Below are positions 21,124-29,960 of a DNA stretch of 64,000 bases, in pieces. The first letter of the stretch is position 1; every line of letters begins with the position of its first letter. Origin of the DNA: Hyphomicrobiales bacterium (GTDB lineage: Bacteria; Pseudomonadota; Alphaproteobacteria; Rhizobiales; Rhizobiaceae); contig UCHD01000012.1 in assembly GCA_900472175.1 (NCBI GenBank), forward strand, positions 27,532 through 91,531, written 5' to 3'. A model generated the notes under the pieces. It searched no databases and was not told the origin of the DNA. It was given only the letters and a program-made list of their open reading frames with translations. The position numbers and the translations under genes are program-made.

Positions 21124-22347
21124 TCAGTTGCGGATGACCGGATTGCTGATCACCGTTTCCGGTTTTGACAGCCGGAAATCGTCTACGCGACCTGCCGGGG
21201 CTTCGGCGACTTCGCCTTTTTCGACGAGACGATCGCGCGGGCTCTTGCCGTTGCTGGTCAGCACGGCTCCGCCACCGAGCAGAGTGGCGCTGCCGTCAAG
21301 TTCGGGATCGTCAAGGCCGATCGGCTGGGTCTGGATGATGTCCTCATTGGCGGTGGGGGCAGCCACGACCAAATCCTTCATGCCGTCGGCGCCGGGAATG
21401 TCCTGGGCCGAGGCAGCTGCATCGCCCAACAGCTTGCGGATATCCTTCTCCACGTAGAAGGCAAGCTTGCGCTTGCCGGCCTTGGTGAGGTTGACGCCAT
21501 CCGATCCGCGCAGGCGCACCTGCTGGCCGTTGATATCCGAGCCAGTCATGACGAACTTGCCGTCCTCGTCGACGAACCCGTCCCAGATATCAACAAACGT
21601 GCCACCGACCTTTTCGGTTTCCGTGCGGAAGATGCCGTTCAGCGTGACCATGTCGGCGGTCATCGACGTGGACTGGAAAGGCGGCATGCCGACCCAGAGC
21701 AGCGGCGTCTTGTCCTTGCGGGCAAGGGCAGCGAAGGCGCCGGTCCTGCGGGTATACTCGGCAAGCCAATTGTCCGTCCGGAATTTTTCCTTCTCGCTGC
21801 CGATCGCCATCTGCTGACGCTCGTTGGCACCGAGGCTGATGATGATCAGCGCCGGTTTCGTCTCAGCGATATAGGCAGGCAGGTTTTCCGGCCAGTTGAA
21901 ATAGTCTTCGCGCACGAGGCCCGATGAGCCATTGGCGCGGGTTTCGATGACGATGCCGGGGGTCGTCTCGAAGGCAGTCTTCAACCCGTCACCGAGGCTG
22001 CCGGCCATGAAGTCGCCGACGACGAGGACTTTCTTGGCGGTCTCAAGCTTTTCGACCACGACAGGAGCTGGCTCGGCCGGGGCCGGTTTGGCTTTCTGCT
22101 GCGTCTTTCTGACCTTCGGACGTTGCTGCTGCGGCTGTCTCTGCCGCGGCTCGTAGATCGGAGCGTCGTCATAAACAGGCGGTGGCTGGCGGCGGCCGAA
22201 CCCGAACAACATGTCGAGAATGGTCCGGCGCTCCTGCGCCTGCGCCGGGCGTGGCGGTTCCATGACGAATGCAGTCAAGCCGATCGTAACGACAACCAAG
22301 CCGTTGCACAACCGGTGAAGGCTGTTGCTGCTGTTTCTGCCGCTCAT
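21124..22347 (-). CDS. DUF459/SGNH-like periplasmic protein, possibly non-catalytic
   Basis: A 407-residue exported protein: signal segment about 12-38 (LVVVTIGLTAFVM), a Pro/Gln/Lys-rich linker (about 52-95), then an SGNH-hydrolase-like core from about 105 to 310 and a low-complexity tail. Block I reads VVGDFMAGSLGDGL where GDS would be expected; block III is SLGANERQ; block V reads SDGVNLTKAG, without the usual D-x-x-H. So the family's Ser and His both seem replaced. Known DUF459/SGNH relatives act on cell-envelope polysaccharides or their O-acetyl groups. It is followed on the same strand (upstream) by the MltB-type gene, consistent with an envelope role. Confidence 0.75.
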   Translation of the reverse strand: MSGRNSSNSLHRLCNGLVVVTIGLTAFVMEPPRPAQAQERRTILDMLFGFGRRQPPPVYDDAPIYEPRQRQPQQQRPKVRKTQQKAKPAPAEPAPVVVEKLETAKKVLVVGDFMAGSLGDGLKTAFETTPGIVIETRANGSSGLVREDYFNWPENLPAYIAETKPALIIISLGANERQQMAIGSEKEKFRTDNWLAEYTRRTGAFAALARKDKTPLLWVGMPPFQSTSMTADMVTLNGIFRTETEKVGGTFVDIWDGFVDEDGKFVMTGSDINGQQVRLRGSDGVNLTKAGKRKLAFYVEKDIRKLLGDAAASAQDIPGADGMKDLVVAAPTANEDIIQTQPIGLDDPELDGSATLLGGGAVLTSNGKSPRDRLVEKGEVAEAPAGRVDDFRLSKPETVISNPVIRN

Positions 22348-22399
22348 GCACCTGTTCCGTACTGATCTGCACTGACGTTGAAAGTGTCTCTAGACAAAT

Positions 22400-22431
22400 G
22401 CGCAACGCCTCTCCTTCGAAAGGCGTTGCGC
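22400..22431 (-). terminator. Hairpin downstream of the transglycosylase
   Basis: GCGCAACGCCT (22400-22410) and AGGCGTTGCGC (22421-22431) are perfect 11-bp arms. Leftward the tail is ATTTGTCT, a weak U-tract. Confidence 0.55.
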
Positions 22432-22487
22432 GAAGCATGCATCCGCATTGTGCCGCAATTGAGAGCGTCTGGCGCTCCCGGCCGCAC

Positions 22488-23708
22488 CTATTTCCGCAAG
22501 GCCTTCAAGAGGTGCTGGGTCGGTTCTCCGTCGGGGGACAGGCCGTTGCGGTTCTGGAAGGCCTGGATGGCGGCCTTCGAACCGGAGCCGAAATTGCCAT
22601 CGACTTCACCGTCGTAATAGCCGAGTTCCTTCAGGCGGGTCTGCAGCTCGAACTTCTGCTTGATGTCGAGCGAACCATCCGGACGGCTCCAGGCCTGCTG
22701 CATGCCGCCATAGCCGGCGATTTCGTCGGCCAGAAGACCGACGCCGAGGGCATAGGAGTCGGAGGCGTTGTAGCGCTTGATGACGAAGAAGTTCTTGGTC
22801 ATCAGGAAGCCTGGGCTGCCATCGCCGCCGGGCATTTTCAGCTCGGCGCGGGTGTCGCCGTTGCGGAAGCCCTTGCCGTTGGGGCGGGTGAACCCAAGGG
22901 CTGCCCATTGGGCAACGGTCTTCGTCTGGCCGGCATACTGACTGCCGTTTCTCGGCGGTGCGACTTCATAACCCCAGGTCTGCCCCGATTGCCAGCCGTT
23001 CTTCTTCAACAGGTTGGCTGCGGTTGCCAAAGCGTCCGGCACCGAGTTCCAAATGTCCTTGTGGCCATTGCCGTCGGCATCGATCGCGTACAGCAGGTAG
23101 CTCGTTGGAATGAACTGCGTGTGGCCCATGGCGCCGGCCCAGGAGCCGTTCAGTTCGCGCGGGGTCACATCGCCGTTCTGCAGAATTTTCAAAGCGGCAA
23201 TCAACTGCGTCTTGGCAAACTTGGAGCGTTTCGGGTCGGCGTAAGCCAGGGTAGCGAGTGCGCGCGGCACGTAATGCAGGCGATCGTCCTTTTCCAGTAC
23301 GGCACCATAATTGGATTCCATTGACCAGATGGCCAGGAGCACGTTCCTGTCGACGCCGAAATGCTTCTCGATGGCGGTCAGTGTGCGGCCATGCTTGACC
23401 GCCATCTCCTGCCCGACCTTGCGGGTATAGGGATTGACGCGGCTGTCGATATATTCCCAGATCTTGCTCTTGAACTCGGGCTGATAGGCAGCTTTTTGCA
23501 GCACATCGGGATCGGGCGTCTTCACGCCGGCAAAGGCCTTGCGGTAGGTCGCCTTGGTGATGCCGCTCTTGGCTGCCGTGGCATAGAAGCTGTTGATCCA
23601 GGTCTCGAAGCCCGCGTCAGCCGAGGCTGTCGATGGGGAAAACAGGGCTGCGGCGGTCATGAACGCGGCGGCAGCACAGCGAAGAAGGGTGTTTCTGGTC
23701 TTTGTCAT
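22488..23708 (-). CDS. Lytic murein transglycosylase, MltB family
   Basis: A 406-residue periplasmic enzyme that cleaves the MurNAc-GlcNAc bond of peptidoglycan with anhydro ring formation. A signal peptide spans about 1-30 (ending TASADAG). The SLT_2 domain (about 33-325) has the catalytic glutamate E131 in IWSMESNYG and the AGAMGHTQFIPTSYL motif; a C-terminal peptidoglycan-binding domain (about 345-403) includes LKELGYYDGEVDGNFG and AIQAFQ. There is no lipobox Cys, unlike E. coli MltB, so it is probably soluble in the periplasm. Divergent from galU. Confidence 0.92.
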   Translation of the reverse strand: MTKTRNTLLRCAAAAFMTAAALFSPSTASADAGFETWINSFYATAAKSGITKATYRKAFAGVKTPDPDVLQKAAYQPEFKSKIWEYIDSRVNPYTRKVGQEMAVKHGRTLTAIEKHFGVDRNVLLAIWSMESNYGAVLEKDDRLHYVPRALATLAYADPKRSKFAKTQLIAALKILQNGDVTPRELNGSWAGAMGHTQFIPTSYLLYAIDADGNGHKDIWNSVPDALATAANLLKKNGWQSGQTWGYEVAPPRNGSQYAGQTKTVAQWAALGFTRPNGKGFRNGDTRAELKMPGGDGSPGFLMTKNFFVIKRYNASDSYALGVGLLADEIAGYGGMQQAWSRPDGSLDIKQKFELQTRLKELGYYDGEVDGNFGSGSKAAIQAFQNRNGLSPDGEPTQHLLKALRK

Positions 23709-24011
23709 CAGCTGTCGTTTCCGTTGGTCGGCGCTCTGCTGCGATCAGGAGGTTGACCGGCGGTGCGCAAATTTACAGTCTTAGAGCCAGCTTCGTGCAG
23801 AAGATTCGTGCACGTGGATCCATTCTCGGGTGGTTCAGCCATGGAGGCAACCGCCAGAACCCGGATGTTACGAAAATGAAGTCAACAAATTCTTTACCAT
23901 GAATGGCTGGTGCCGTCTTCCTTCGTAAAAAAATAGCAATTTGCTGTTTATTCCCTATTGATACAAATCCTAACCGATTTAAAGCACAGTGCAGTGATCC
24001 TGGAGATGTCA
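23709..24011. other. Divergent promoter region between mltB-like gene and galU
   Basis: 303 bases with no gene. The galU-proximal half (about 23870-23990) is AT-rich and carries an AGCAATTTGCT near-palindrome at about 23936-23946. I see no terminator or riboswitch here. Confidence 0.45.
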
Positions 24012-24899
24012 ATGACTGACAAGCGTAAAGTTCGTAAAGCCGTTTTCCCCGTCGCTGGCCTTGGAACCCGGTTCCTGCCCGCGACCAAAGCCGTTCCCAA
24101 GGAAATGCTGACCGTCGTCGACAAGCCGGTGATCCAGTATGTGGTGGATGAGGCGCTGAATGCAGGCATCGAACACCTGATCTTCGTTACCGGCCGCAGC
24201 AAGCACGTGATCGAGGATTATTTCGACATCCAGGTCGAACTGGAACAGACGCTTCGCGAACGCAACAAGACGGCCGAACTGACGCTGCTTGAAAGCATTC
24301 TGCCGGTTGCCGGCAGCACCAGCTTTACCCGCCAGCAATCGCCGCTCGGTCTCGGCCATGCGGTTTGGTGTGCGCGCGAACTGGTTGGCGATGAGCCTTT
24401 TGCGCTGCTTTTGCCTGACATGATCATGCAGGCTGAAAAGGGCTGCCTCAAGGGCATGGTCGAACTCTATGAGCAGAGCGGCGGCAACGTCATCGCTGTC
24501 GAGGAATGTGCGCCGGACCAGACCCACAAATACGGCATCGTCGGCGCGGGTGAGAAGGTCGGCGAGGGGTTCAAGATCACCAAGATGGTCGAAAAGCCAC
24601 CGCAGGGCACGGCCCCGTCCAACTTCTTCATCAACGGCCGCTACATCCTGCAGCCGGAAATCTTCTCGATCCTCGCCACCCAGGAGCGCGGTGCCGGCAA
24701 CGAGATCCAGCTGACCGACGGCATGCTGAAGCTTGCCCAGACCCAGGATTTTGCCGGCTATCATTTCCGTGGCAACACCTATGACTGTGGCATGAAGGAA
24801 GGCTTCATCCTGGCCAACGTCGCGTTTGCCCTGGCGCGCGGCGACATCCGCCCCGGTGTGGAAGGTCCTCTGAAGTCCTTGCTGCAAGGCCTGAAATAG
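24012..24899 (+). CDS. galU: UTP--glucose-1-phosphate uridylyltransferase (GalU/ExoN)
   Basis: A 295-residue nucleotidyltransferase making UDP-glucose for exopolysaccharide, glucan and LPS synthesis. Motifs: the nucleotide loop [23 protein letters not shown] (starting about residue 10), [21 protein letters not shown], and KYGIVGAG then MVEKPP. Homologs in rhizobia are also called exoN. The ATG at 24012 has GGAG seven bases upstream; the alternative ATG at 24006 is too close to it. It lies alone, with a strong bidirectional terminator shared with the convergent beta-barrel gene. No exo/pss cluster is in the window. Confidence 0.95.
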   Translation: MTDKRKVRKAVFPVAGLGTRFLPATKAVPKEMLTVVDKPVIQYVVDEALNAGIEHLIFVTGRSKHVIEDYFDIQVELEQTLRERNKTAELTLLESILPVAGSTSFTRQQSPLGLGHAVWCARELVGDEPFALLLPDMIMQAEKGCLKGMVELYEQSGGNVIAVEECAPDQTHKYGIVGAGEKVGEGFKITKMVEKPPQGTAPSNFFINGRYILQPEIFSILATQERGAGNEIQLTDGMLKLAQTQDFAGYHFRGNTYDCGMKEGFILANVAFALARGDIRPGVEGPLKSLLQGLK

Positions 24900-24915
24900 G
24901 CCGATCGATAGACGC

Positions 24916-24957
24916 AAAAAGAGCCCGCTGACGGAATGGTCAGCGGGCTCTTTTTTA
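24916..24957. terminator. Strong bidirectional terminator
   Basis: GAGCCCGCTGAC (24921-24932) and GTCAGCGGGCTC (24939-24950) are perfect 12-bp arms, with A5 before and T6 after, so it serves galU (+) and the beta-barrel gene (-). Confidence 0.9.
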
Positions 24958-24966
24958 CTTTCCGGA

Positions 24967-26436
24967 TCAGCGGCGCAGTGTCAGGCCGACGCCGACACGG
25001 GCGATGTTGGTCGAAGGGCCGCTGTCGCGGTCCGTGTGCTCGTAGCTGACGTCACCGGTGAGCGCGAGGTAGCGGTTGAGGTCCCAGGTGAGGCCGGCAC
25101 CCGTCGCCCAGACTTTTTCGTCATCCGAATTGCCGCTGGGGAAATTGCGGAAGGTCAGGTTGTTGGACAGCCGTGCCACGAGGGCGGTGCGCAGTTCGTG
25201 GGTTGCCCGGCTGCTCAGCGTATAGACCATGGCACCGCTTTCCCCTGGGGTCGTCGATGGATCGAGACCGGTGGAGACGCCATAGGCGATGTTGGTGCCG
25301 CGCTGCGGTGACCAGTTGATCGTGCCGTCGACGGTGAAGCCCCTCAACTCATCGAGGCGGTCATCGTCGAACCTGTAGGTCTGATAGCCGAGCGCGATCT
25401 CGCCGTTGAGCTTCTCGCCAAGATCGGCCTCGATACCAGCGCGGGCACCGTAGCTGTCATAGGATCGCTCGTATCCGAGCATGTCTTTGCGAAGGTCGTA
25501 AATCGACTTGCCGGCTGATGCCTCGATGAAGGGAATAAGCGCGGGTGAAAGCTCGTATCCGACCCGTACGGTGACGGCGCCCGCATTGCGGTTTCTATCC
25601 TTGCGCGACAGGCTGCCGCCGTTCTCAAGTTCCACGTCGCCATAGGTGTATCGATCGAAATCGACCTTTGCGGAACCACGCAGGATACCGAAATCGCGTT
25701 CTATCCCGGCGCCGAGTGTATATTGGTTGACATCGGACTGGCTCGTCGCCCTGCTGATGGCGTTTGGATCGGACGAATCCTCGCGCTCGAAATGGTAACC
25801 GGCCTTTAGCGTCGCGGTTGTCTGCTCGGACAGGTCGAGCCGCAGGGCCGCTTCGATGTCGGCCGTCGGCTCGGTCTCGCCGGTGCCGGAGACATTGCGC
25901 TGCCACGTGCCTTCGCCGGTGACGGTCAGCTGGTGGCGGGACCAGTCGGAGGTGAGCGTGCCTTTCAGGCCGGTCTCGAGATAGCTGCGGTTTTCCTTCG
26001 AGTCGCCGGTCTTGTTGCTTTCGAAATTGTAAGTCTGGCCGAGCGTCGGCTTCAGGGTGAAACTACCCAGGCGAATACCCTGTGCATCGTTGCGATCGAT
26101 ATCGAGCTGCGATCTCAAGCCATCGACGGTATTTTCGCGCAGGTTGGTGCGGGCCATGTCTTCGTCGACCATGGGGTCGTTGAGCAGCGGTTCGCCGGCA
26201 TCGGTGCTGATCGAGCCTGTGGTAATCGCTGCATCCTGCGCCGGCGTGGCGCCAGGAAGCGTTAAGGCATTCGGCGTGGTTGTGTTGCCTGCTGGCGTGC
26301 CGTCCGTTGCGGGAAGAAGGGCCTGAGCGGAGAGAGTTTGCGGTAAAAACAACGCACAGCCAGCCATCAACCAGGCCGCAGCAGCTGCCGGGCGCGGGAG
26401 GCTCGTCCTCTTCGTGCGTGGATAGAATGGCGTCAT
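24967..26436 (-). CDS. Outer-membrane beta-barrel protein
   Basis: A 489-residue exported protein. A signal peptide covers about 1-38 (AAAAAWLMAGCALFLPQTLSAQA). A disordered Thr/Pro-rich region and an acidic stretch (to about 110) precede a barrel: from about 120 on, alternating hydrophobic/polar strands of 8-12 residues occur (LGSFTLKPTLGQTYNF, YTLGAGIERDFG, GEIALGYQTYRF), ending in VGVGLTLRR, a typical final strand. It fits the BBP2-type family linked in some alphaproteobacteria with surface polysaccharide export, but that link is inference from its nearness to galU. Cargo unknown. Confidence 0.8.
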   Translation of the reverse strand: MTPFYPRTKRTSLPRPAAAAAWLMAGCALFLPQTLSAQALLPATDGTPAGNTTTPNALTLPGATPAQDAAITTGSISTDAGEPLLNDPMVDEDMARTNLRENTVDGLRSQLDIDRNDAQGIRLGSFTLKPTLGQTYNFESNKTGDSKENRSYLETGLKGTLTSDWSRHQLTVTGEGTWQRNVSGTGETEPTADIEAALRLDLSEQTTATLKAGYHFEREDSSDPNAISRATSQSDVNQYTLGAGIERDFGILRGSAKVDFDRYTYGDVELENGGSLSRKDRNRNAGAVTVRVGYELSPALIPFIEASAGKSIYDLRKDMLGYERSYDSYGARAGIEADLGEKLNGEIALGYQTYRFDDDRLDELRGFTVDGTINWSPQRGTNIAYGVSTGLDPSTTPGESGAMVYTLSSRATHELRTALVARLSNNLTFRNFPSGNSDDEKVWATGAGLTWDLNRYLALTGDVSYEHTDRDSGPSTNIARVGVGLTLRR

Positions 26437-26530
26437 CTGCCGAATGCCCGGAAATCCGTTTACCAGTGTTGAGCAACCGTAAACGGATGTGGTTAACCAT
26501 TCCTTTCCGAAATGGCATTCGGCTTTAATT

Positions 26531-26989
26531 TCAGGCGCTTTCGACGATCAGGTGGCTGCCGCTGCTGCCGGTCACCTTGATGCGGCTACCCGCCGGCAGG
26601 TCCGGTCCGTTGACGGGCCAGGTGGTCGCGTCGAGCCGGATCCGGCCACGCCCTTCGATGATCGGCTGTTCCAGGACGGCGGTGCGGCCGATGAGGCGGG
26701 CGCCGCGCTGGTTGAGCAGGGGTTCGTCGGTCGTGTTGCCTGAACGAGCAAGAAACCGGCGGCCGAGGAGGACAGCGACGACCGAGAGGACGGCAAAGAA
26801 AACCAGTTGTGCCTGCCAGACCCAGAACCCGGCTTCCCAGAGCAGAAGCGAGAGGGCGCCGGTGAGAATGGCAGCGATGCCGATCCAGACGAGAAAGACG
26901 CCGGGGGCCACGACTTCGGCCGCCAGGAGAACCAGGCCCAGCACCCACCAGCTCCAGGGGCCAAGTTCAAGCACGATACGCTCGATCAT
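26531..26989 (-). CDS. NfeD family membrane protein
   Basis: A 152-residue inner-membrane protein: three or four membrane segments in about 8-80 (WWVLGLVLLAAEVVAPGVFL, AAILTGALSLLL, LVFFAVLSVVAVLLG) then a soluble OB-fold domain (about 92-150; GARLIGRTAVLEQPIIEGRG, WPVNGPDLPAGSRIKV). NfeD short forms pair with SPFH/stomatin proteins in membrane microdomains; here the partner gene is immediately upstream with a 3-base gap, so the two form an operon. No serine protease domain is present, as in short NfeD1b types. Confidence 0.92.
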   Translation of the reverse strand: MIERIVLELGPWSWWVLGLVLLAAEVVAPGVFLVWIGIAAILTGALSLLLWEAGFWVWQAQLVFFAVLSVVAVLLGRRFLARSGNTTDEPLLNQRGARLIGRTAVLEQPIIEGRGRIRLDATTWPVNGPDLPAGSRIKVTGSSGSHLIVESA

Positions 26990-26992
26990 CGA

Positions 26993-28000
26993 TCAGCCTT
27001 CCTGCTTGGCCGTTTCGAACGGATTGCGAACCGGCGTGCTGCGGGGCAGAGGCTGACGCACCGGGGCCGGCGTATCGCCGCCACCGCCGAAAACTTCCTT
27101 GGCAATCGCGCCGATGCCGCCGAGCGAGCCGATCAGCGACGAGGCTTCCATCGGCATCAGCACGATCTTGGAATTGGGGGCGGTACCAATCGAGGCCATG
27201 GCCTCTGTGTATTTCTGGGCGACGAAGTAGTTGATTGCCTGCACATCGCCGGCGGCAATGGCTTCGGAAACCATCTTGGTGGCTTTGGCTTCGGCCTCGG
27301 CCAGACGTTCGCGGGCTTCAGCGTCGCGGAAAGCGGCTTCCCGCTGACCTTCAGCCTGCAGGATGGCCGACTGCTTGGCGCCTTCGGCACGCAGGATCTG
27401 GGCGTTACGCGAACCTTCGGCTTCCAGCACTTGAGCGCGCTTTTCGCGTTCGGCCTTCATCTGGCGGGCCATGGCATCGACCAGGTCCTTTGGCGGCTGG
27501 ATATCCTTGATCTCGACACGGGTCACCTTGATGCCCCAGGGGCCGACGGCTTCATCGACCACATGCAGCAGCTTGTCGTTGATGATCTCACGGTTGGAGA
27601 GGAGTTCGTCGAGGTCCATCGAGCCCATGACGGAACGGATGTTGGTCATCGTCAGGTTGAGGATGGCGCTTTGCAGGTCGGATACCTGATAGGCCGCCTC
27701 TGCGGCATTCAGCACCTGGTAGAAGGCGACGGCATCGGCAGCGCAGCTGGCATTGTCGCGGGTGATGACTTCCTGTGTCGGGACATCGAGCACCTGTTCC
27801 ATGACGTTCATCCGCGCGCCGATCTTGTCGATGAACGGGATGATGATGTTGAGGCCGGGCTCGAGCGTGCGCGTATAGCGCCCGAACCGTTCAACGGTGT
27901 AGCGGAAGCCCTGTGGCACTGTCTTGATGCCTGCGAAAAGTACAAGAATGACGAGTACGACGAAGGCAATGACAACGATATCCAGTCCGGCCAGGGGCAT
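26993..28000 (-). CDS. qmcA: SPFH/stomatin-family protein QmcA-like
   Basis: A 335-residue protein: N-terminal membrane anchor (about 6-25), SPFH/band 7 domain (about 28-190; VPQGFRYTVERFGRYTRTLE, PFIDKIGARMNVMEQVLDVP), a long Glu/Ala/Arg coiled coil (about 190-255; QMKAEREKRAQVLEAEGSR) and a Gly/Pro-rich tail. QmcA-type proteins oligomerise into membrane cages and influence membrane proteases; the paired NfeD gene follows. The ATG at 28000 has GGGAG. Divergent from queCDE. The precise function in rhizobia is not settled. Confidence 0.9.
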   Translation of the reverse strand: MPLAGLDIVVIAFVVLVILVLFAGIKTVPQGFRYTVERFGRYTRTLEPGLNIIIPFIDKIGARMNVMEQVLDVPTQEVITRDNASCAADAVAFYQVLNAAEAAYQVSDLQSAILNLTMTNIRSVMGSMDLDELLSNREIINDKLLHVVDEAVGPWGIKVTRVEIKDIQPPKDLVDAMARQMKAEREKRAQVLEAEGSRNAQILRAEGAKQSAILQAEGQREAAFRDAEARERLAEAEAKATKMVSEAIAAGDVQAINYFVAQKYTEAMASIGTAPNSKIVLMPMEASSLIGSLGGIGAIAKEVFGGGGDTPAPVRQPLPRSTPVRNPFETAKQEG

Positions 28001-28117
28001 GGGGGTGATTCTCCCTTAAAGGTTTGTTTCGCGTACTCTACGCAACCCACGTTCAGAAGTCAGCGGATTTTCCCATTCACAAAGCGGGTTCTTTGGCTTA
28101 AAGAGCGCCATTCGCTT

Positions 28118-28148
28118 ACCGGTCGCAGCCTACCCGGTCAAAACAAGG
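28118..28148 (+). promoter_or_regulatory. preQ1-I riboswitch controlling queCDE
   Basis: P1 pairs ACCGG (28118-28122) with CCGGT (28134-28138); the loop begins TCGCAG and the 3' arm CAAAACAAGG (28139-28148) matches the class I preQ1 pseudoknot tail (compare the Thermoanaerobacter type with its GGGUCGCAG and AAAACAAGG segments). The tail overlaps the ribosome site AAGGA 8 bases before the queC ATG, so preQ1 binding should block translation. It is one of the smallest known riboswitch classes. Confidence 0.88.
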
Positions 28149-28156
28149 ACTAAGAT

Positions 28157-28867
28157 ATGAAAACCATCGTGATCTGCTCCGGCGGATTGGATTCCGTTTC
28201 GCTTGCCCACAAGGTGGCAGCCGAACATACGCTCACAGCGCTTCTCTCCTTCGACTACGGCCAGCGCCACAAAAAGGAGCTGGATTTCGCCGCAGCCTGT
28301 GCTGTGCGGCTGAATGTTCCGCATCACATTATCGACATAAGCGCGATTGGAGCGCATCTGACCGGCTCGGCGCTGACCGACGATATCGCCGTTCCCGACG
28401 GGCATTATGCCGAGGAAACGATGAAGGCGACGGTCGTGCCCAATCGCAACGCCATCATGCTGGCTGTCGCGTTCGGGGTTGCCGCCGCGCAGAAGGCCGA
28501 TGCGGTGGCAACCGCCGTGCATGGCGGCGATCACTTCATCTATCCCGATTGCCGTCCGGGGTTCATCGATGCTTTCCAGGCCATGCAGAACCACGCGACG
28601 GAGGGTTATGCGGCCGTCACGCTCTATGCGCCTTATGTGAACGGATCAAAGGCTGACATCGTCGCGGATGGTACCAAGAATGGCACGCCGTTTGCGCAGA
28701 CATGGTCCTGCTACAAGGGGGGGGCGCGTCATTGCGGACGATGCGGCACCTGCGTCGAGCGGCGCGAGGCCTTTCACCTGGCAGGCACTGCCGATCCGAC
28801 GGACTATGAGGATGCCGATTTCTGGGTCTCTGCCACCGGCGGTTTTTCAGCCACGGAGGTGAAATGA
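28157..28867 (+). CDS. queC: 7-cyano-7-deazaguanine synthase QueC
   Basis: A 236-residue ATP-dependent enzyme converting 7-carboxy-7-deazaguanine and ammonia to preQ0, the third step of queuosine precursor synthesis. The PP-loop SGGLDS (9-14 region) binds ATP; FDYGQRHKKEL and NRNAIMLAVA are conserved; the zinc site is C185, C193, C196 and C199 in WSCYKGGARHCGRCGTC. First gene of queCDE, under the preQ1 riboswitch, and overlapping queD by four bases (ATGA). Confidence 0.96.
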   Translation: MKTIVICSGGLDSVSLAHKVAAEHTLTALLSFDYGQRHKKELDFAAACAVRLNVPHHIIDISAIGAHLTGSALTDDIAVPDGHYAEETMKATVVPNRNAIMLAVAFGVAAAQKADAVATAVHGGDHFIYPDCRPGFIDAFQAMQNHATEGYAAVTLYAPYVNGSKADIVADGTKNGTPFAQTWSCYKGGARHCGRCGTCVERREAFHLAGTADPTDYEDADFWVSATGGFSATEVK

Positions 28868-29223
28868 TGTTTCGGATCAGCAAGGAGTTTCACTTCTCTG
28901 CCTCGCATCAGCTCACCAGTCTTCCCGCCGACCATCAATGCGCGCGGCTGCACGGGCACAATTATGTGGTCGTGGTGGAGCTGGCAGCCGAAAAGCTGAA
29001 CGAACATGGTTTCGTGCGCGACTATCACGAATTGTCGCCGCTAAAACGATACATCGACGAGAGCTTCGACCACCGCCATCTCAACGATGTCCTCGGGCAT
29101 GACCGGGTGACGGCGGAGTGCCTGGCGCGGCATTTCTACGACTGGTGCAAGACGCGCCTGCCGGAAACGGTTTCGGTGAAAGTCAGCGAGACGCCCAAGA
29201 CCTGGGCGGAATACCGGCCGTGA
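28864..29223 (+). CDS. queD: 6-carboxytetrahydropterin synthase QueD
   Basis: A 119-residue T-fold enzyme that turns 7,8-dihydroneopterin triphosphate into 6-carboxy-tetrahydropterin, first committed step to queuosine. Zinc ligands H15 (SASHQL), H30 and H32 (LHGHNY); catalytic C26 in HQCARLHGH; the conserved C-terminal [11 protein letters not shown] closes the pocket. It overlaps queC upstream and queE downstream (GTGA), so the three are translationally coupled. An in-frame ATG three bases later (28867) is equally possible. Confidence 0.95.
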   Translation: MMFRISKEFHFSASHQLTSLPADHQCARLHGHNYVVVVELAAEKLNEHGFVRDYHELSPLKRYIDESFDHRHLNDVLGHDRVTAECLARHFYDWCKTRLPETVSVKVSETPKTWAEYRP

Positions 29224-29960
29224 CGACCGGGGCGAGAGCCGGCCTCATTCGCGTGTCGGAAATGTTCGGCCCGACGATCCAGGGCGAGGGCGTGTTGATC
29301 GGGCTACCGACCGTGTTCGTGCGTACTGGCGGCTGTGATTATCGCTGTTCCTGGTGCGATAGCCTGCATGCGGTTGACAGCCGCTATCGTGACGACTGGG
29401 CGCCGATGACGCCGGAGGCGGTGTGGAAAGAAGTGAAGCGGCTTTCAGGCGGGGTTCCGGTCACGGTGTCCTTGTCCGGCGGCAACCCCGCGATCCAGCC
29501 GCTCGGTGCACTGATCCAGCTCGGGCGTGAGGACGGGTACCGTTTTGCGCTGGAAACGCAGGCCTCCGTGGCGAAGAACTGGTTTGCCGATCTCGACGTG
29601 CTGGTTCTCAGTCCCAAGCCGCCGTCCAGTGGCATGGAAACGGACTGGGTTCTGTTCGATCGCTGTCTTGAGGCCGCTGACGGGCGGCCGGAAATCGTGA
29701 TGAAGATCGTTGTCTTCGACGAAGCGGACTATGCCTATGCCCGCGATGCAGCGGCGCGCTATCCGCAACTGCCCGTCTATCTGCAGCCGGGCAACCACAC
29801 GCCGCCGGGTGGCGACGAGGTGGATGCGGGGATCGACATGGACGGTATCGCCGAACGCATGCGCTGGCTGGTCGATCGAGTGACGCAGGATCGCTGGTTC
29901 GATGCCCGTGTGCTGCCGCAGCTGCATGTGCTCTTGTGGGGCAATAGGCGCGGGGTTTAG
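29220..29960 (+). CDS. queE: 7-carboxy-7-deazaguanine synthase QueE (radical SAM)
   Basis: A 246-residue radical SAM enzyme performing the ring contraction of 6-carboxy-tetrahydropterin to 7-carboxy-7-deazaguanine. The 4Fe-4S motif is CX3CX2C in [11 protein letters not shown] (C39, C43, C46), preceded by [12 protein letters not shown], the substrate-binding segment. The C-terminal [13 protein letters not shown] is typical of the long proteobacterial form. The start is set at GTG 29220, overlapping the queD stop; the frame is open further up but homologs begin here. Its end overlaps the convergent hemH end by three to four bases. Confidence 0.94.
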   Translation: MTTGARAGLIRVSEMFGPTIQGEGVLIGLPTVFVRTGGCDYRCSWCDSLHAVDSRYRDDWAPMTPEAVWKEVKRLSGGVPVTVSLSGGNPAIQPLGALIQLGREDGYRFALETQASVAKNWFADLDVLVLSPKPPSSGMETDWVLFDRCLEAADGRPEIVMKIVVFDEADYAYARDAAARYPQLPVYLQPGNHTPPGGDEVDAGIDMDGIAERMRWLVDRVTQDRWFDARVLPQLHVLLWGNRRGV

